Notes under the pieces: model-generated
What the model was told of the DNA's origin: nothing
What the model saw: the letters and a program-made list of their open reading frames with translations, nothing else
Database searches by the model: none
From: Desulfurococcales archaeon
GTDB taxonomy: Archaea; Thermoproteota; Thermoprotei_A; Sulfolobales; Desulfurococcaceae
DNA length: 64,000 bases
Assembly (NCBI GenBank): GCA_027022365.1
Contig: JALVYU010000026.1
Coordinates: 372,001 to 436,000 of the forward strand
Direction of reading: 5' to 3'
Part shown: piece after piece, positions 63,509-64,000 of the stretch
Layout: each line of letters starts with the position of its first letter
Position numbering within the stretch: the first letter of the stretch is position 1
Position numbers and translations under genes: made by a program

Positions 63509-64000
63509 CTATATAACTTGCCTGATCTTTATGGAATGTATCTCTGTTTCTTTCCTCCCGTAAGCCTCTGCTATAATGTCTCCGTATTCGATTTCTCCTA
63601 TTTGTTTCAGCATGTTATAGAGTAGCTGAACTCCCTTGTCATAGTCTATCCGCTTGTCTTCCTTCACCACTCTAATCCTATATGGCCTGATACCGTATCT
63701 AATCGTTAATTCCTCCGAGATCTTATGATCTGCCGAGCCGGCATATACATCCACTTGTGGACGGTATCTAGAAATGAGCGAGGGTATTGTTCCCGTTTTT
63801 GTATAGACCAGTATCTTTGCATTGATATGTTCGGCTAGTAAGGTTAGTCCAAGTGCATATTTTTCGCGCAGTGTGCTGGCAGAATCGGATCTTATCGACT
63901 CTATACTTGTCTTGTTGATATTTGCTTCAGCTATACGCACTATTCTTTTCAACCATCTAATAGTTTCTATCGGATATTTGCCTGTAGCGGTCTCGTTTGT
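63509..64000 (-). CDS. pyk: Pyruvate kinase, C-terminal part (cut by the window edge)
   Basis: The reading frame stays open to the right edge. The first residues seen are TNETATGKYPIETIRW, the conserved segment that closes the catalytic barrel of pyruvate kinase (usually SGETAxGKYPVE), followed by the C-terminal domain with AKILVYTKTGTIPSLISRYRP and ITIRYGIRP-like sequence. The N-terminal catalytic two thirds lie outside. An internal TTG at 63952 is not the true start. Confidence 0.88.
   Translation of the reverse strand, partial: TNETATGKYPIETIRWLKRIVRIAEANINKTSIESIRSDSASTLREKYALGLTLLAEHINAKILVYTKTGTIPSLISRYRPQVDVYAGSADHKISEELTIRYGIRPYRIRVVKEDKRIDYDKGVQLLYNMLKQIGEIEYGDIIAEAYGRKETEIHSIKIRQVI

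Overview
The window reads as part of the chromosome of a hyperthermophilic crenarchaeon (Thermoproteota), most likely close to Desulfurococcales. This is inference from gene content and not a species call. Archaeal markers are glycerol-1-phosphate dehydrogenase and GGGP synthase (ether lipids), topoisomerase VI A/B, RadA, TFE-alpha, Elf1, FttA, a thermosome subunit, PAN and two proteasome beta genes, LSm proteins, archaeosine TGT, aTrm56, Tsr3, bifunctional FBP aldolase/phosphatase, and an archaeal RNase P RNA. Crenarchaeal hints are an apparently catalytically dead second proteasome beta, a structural-type splicing endonuclease subunit, Rpo8, and introns in four of five tRNAs. Genes are tightly packed, often overlapping, with many TTG/GTG starts preceded by GGTG-type Shine-Dalgarno sequences.

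Layout. 1-8.8 kb: small unknown genes, a HIT hydrolase, an ABC exporter, a prepilin peptidase, RadA, ThrRS, an ASCH protein with a 50-aa zinc-ribbon gene, and a box C/D sRNA. 9-17 kb: a CDF-NifX fusion transporter, a topoisomerase VI operon, and a three-gene type IV pilus locus. 17-23.7 kb: RtcB, HisRS, splicing endonuclease subunit, MtnA, tRNA-Pro, a SWIM protein, Elf1, GGGP synthase, MazG and Sec61-beta. 23.7-28 kb: a 2-oxoacid:ferredoxin oxidoreductase operon, RNase P RNA, and an AT-rich gene-free stretch with repeats. 28-41 kb: Tsr3, tRNA-Ala, TyrRS, eL37/LSm, FKBP, G1P dehydrogenase, both proteasome beta genes, FttA, NadM, RtcA, a GTPase, a half-size TFB-like protein, endonuclease V and tRNA-Arg. 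41-50 kb: two divergent C/D sRNAs, SAH hydrolase, thioredoxin reductase, an aldo/keto reductase, and a compact operon MBF1-HflX-Trm56-TFE-methyltransferase-unknown. 49.6-56 kb: PAN, a PUA protein, a PAC2 protein, TGT, SmAP3, Rpo8 and a HerA-like ATPase. 56-64 kb: thermosome, eS17, a Glu/Trp microprotein, a ribbon protein, a C/D sRNA, ABCE1, FBP aldolase/phosphatase, triosephosphate isomerase, tRNA-Thr and the 3' part of pyruvate kinase.

Together the window holds transcription, RNA processing/modification, translation, protein quality control and gluconeogenic/glycolytic genes. I see no phage, transposase, CRISPR array or classical defence island. The less described material is: a 30-residue Glu/Trp protein; several unlisted RNA genes; a PAN whose C-terminus is not canonical HbYX beside a PAC2 protein that does end in HbYX; an apparently split archaeosine TGT; a C5-methyltransferase inside a transcription/tRNA-modification operon; and a HerA-like ATPase without an adjacent NurA.
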